Source: an uncultured Clostridium sp. (GTDB taxonomy: Bacteria > Bacillota > Clostridia > TANB77 > CAG-508). Taken from it: a stretch of DNA of 5,390 nt. Positions 5,390 to 5,390 of the stretch are shown piece by piece. The translations under genes were made by a program, and so were the position numbers. The notes beneath the pieces are model-generated. The model was not told where the DNA came from, searched no databases, and saw nothing but the letters and a program-made list of their open reading frames with translations. Each line of letters begins with the position of its first letter. Position 1 is the first letter of the stretch. The stretch is taken from the NCBI GenBank assembly GCA_905213875.1, contig CAJMJN010000038.1, positions 1 through 5,390 of the forward strand. Reading direction: 5' to 3'.

Positions 5390-5390
5390 A

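Overview
The window is AT-rich, low-GC Gram-positive DNA, most likely from a gut-type member of the Bacillota (Clostridia or a relative). The evidence is the strong AAGGAGG/AGGAGG ribosome binding sites, a near-perfect TTGACA/TATAAT promoter, a leucine tRNA gene with encoded CCA, and AT-rich codon use throughout. The species cannot be named from this sequence. It is a mobile-element junction: two large serine recombinase genes face each other, and a host-type tRNA gene marks the right side.

Left part (1-2560, plus strand). This looks like the end of a Tn4451-type integrative mobilizable element. It holds the C-terminal end of a probable MobV/Pre-type relaxase (TnpZ-like), a translationally coupled 87-residue protein whose second half resembles TnpW, a regulatory gap with a likely promoter and an inverted repeat, and an intact 554-residue TnpX/TndX-type recombinase. 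The relaxase would nick DNA for mobilization by a helper conjugation system. The recombinase would excise and integrate the element.

Middle (2561-2754). This non-coding stretch between the converging genes is packed with five inverted repeats. The three largest all have 7-base loops. Neither strand shows the U-tract of an ordinary terminator after the strongest hairpin. The end of the left element is probably here or close by.

Right part (2755-4900, minus strand). A second, distantly related serine recombinase of about 642 residues carries an uncharacterised C-terminal extension of about 160 residues. Its reading frame is broken by one extra base 23-24 codons after a TTG start, just after the catalytic serine, so it is a pseudogene, a sequence error, or much less likely a case of +1 frameshifting at TTT-TAG. 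A consensus promoter drives it through a leader of about 180 bases. The leader ends in a terminator-like hairpin just before the ribosome binding site. A 13-codon open frame spans the hairpin, and an upstream repeat could pair with the hairpin's left arm, so the layout is that of a transcription attenuator.

Far right (4908-5390, minus strand). This holds an unrecognised 89-residue protein gene, an intrinsic terminator, and a complete tRNA-Leu(UAG). The tRNA and terminator look like host chromosome, so the right boundary of the mobile DNA probably falls between about 4900 and 5230. A simple reading is that two recombinase-bearing elements are nested or abutting next to a tRNA gene.
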